Assembly: GCF_024399315.1 (NCBI RefSeq)
Contig: NZ_CP075170.1
Location: 1,674,001 to 1,738,000 of the forward strand
Source: Chryseobacterium sp. MA9
Lineage (GTDB): Bacteria > Bacteroidota > Bacteroidia > Flavobacteriales > Weeksellaceae
DNA: 64,000 bases
Direction: 5' to 3'
Both the position numbers and the translations under genes were made by a program. This document shows, in pieces, positions 63,843-64,000 of the stretch. Below the pieces are notes generated by a model that had not been told where the DNA came from, made no database searches, and saw only the letters and a list, made by a program, of their open reading frames with translations. Position 1 is the stretch's first letter. Each line of letters opens with the position of its first letter.

Positions 63843-64000
63843 TTATGTTCCGGATTGTTTTAATTCTGTGAAAAAGGTACTTTCTTCATAGCTTTCTTTT
63901 GCTGCTTTGTAACCAATATTGAAAATTTCTTCCAATCTGTCTTTTCTTCGTTCAAAAGTTCCATACGATGACAGTTTTTGGGAAGAAATAAACCAGTCAC
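63843..64000 (-). CDS. C-terminal part of a patatin-like phospholipase (partial)
   Basis: The last 52 codons of a gene that enters from the right edge. The tail reads DWFISSQKLSSYGTFERRKD, then LEEIFNIGYKAAKESYEE. This is like the end of RssA/patatin-type proteins, where a Gly-Tyr-x-Ala-Ala helix closes the domain. The catalytic part is outside the window, so the family call is moderate. Confidence 0.55.
   Translation of the reverse strand, partial: DWFISSQKLSSYGTFERRKDRLEEIFNIGYKAAKESYEESTFFTELKQSGT

Overview
The window looks like a chromosomal segment of a low-GC member of the Bacteroidota, most likely Chryseobacterium or a close Weeksellaceae relative. The evidence is a SusC/SusD pair, lipoboxes, the -7 motif TAnnTTTG upstream of many genes, DUF6705-like lipoproteins, and A-rich leaders in place of Shine-Dalgarno sequences. 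Family assignments rest on motifs and gene context read by eye, with no database search.

Positions 1-22,200 hold an extracellular contractile injection system (eCIS, of the Afp/PVC/MAC type). A long minus-strand operon runs from a DUF4255 tail-terminator gene (13,831) down through three sheath paralogs, two identical tube proteins plus a third tube-like protein, a 53-residue DUF5908-type protein, a LysM baseplate protein, a VgrG-like spike, a PAAR tip, a gp25 baseplate protein and a baseplate-J protein that ends at the left edge. The Afp12/Afp13 equivalents are expected beyond that edge. A divergent plus-strand operon encodes a six-cysteine small protein, a CIS tape-measure-type protein, the AAA+ ATPase and a 1,024-residue candidate effector. 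The effector ends in a deaminase-like toxin domain and overlaps a small candidate immunity gene by one base. Two structural genes are broken as read: gp25 by one extra base in a C4 run, and the third sheath gene by a perfect 23-bp tandem duplication. The apparatus is therefore decaying, phase-variable, recoded or mis-sequenced.

Positions 22,300-28,160 hold a compact ergothioneine locus: EgtD, EgtB, an EgtV-like ATPase, a fused permease/binding protein of EgtU type, and a PatB-like C-S lyase that could fill the EgtE step. Positions 28,500-38,250 are accessory DNA. They contain an MG2/plug-domain surface protein, a decayed AraC regulator, gene remnants, a partly duplicated lipoprotein/DUF6705 cassette, a degenerate 22-bp-period tandem array of about 22 units, and two tRNA 3'-end fragments that look like integration scars.

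Positions 38,250-64,000 are mostly ordinary chromosomal genes: a GNAT acetyltransferase, an AraC regulator and SDR, serine hydrolases, a MaoC-type dehydratase, cold-shock protein, a truncated DEAD-box helicase with an altered motif II, a GT14 glycosyltransferase, a YcaQ-like glycosylase, a secreted adenosine deaminase, SusC/SusD with an unusual leader, a LytS/LytTR two-component system, an ABC ATPase, a flotillin and the end of a patatin-like gene. A MITE-like repeat of about 170 bp with terminal inverted repeats occurs twice, with a third partial copy.
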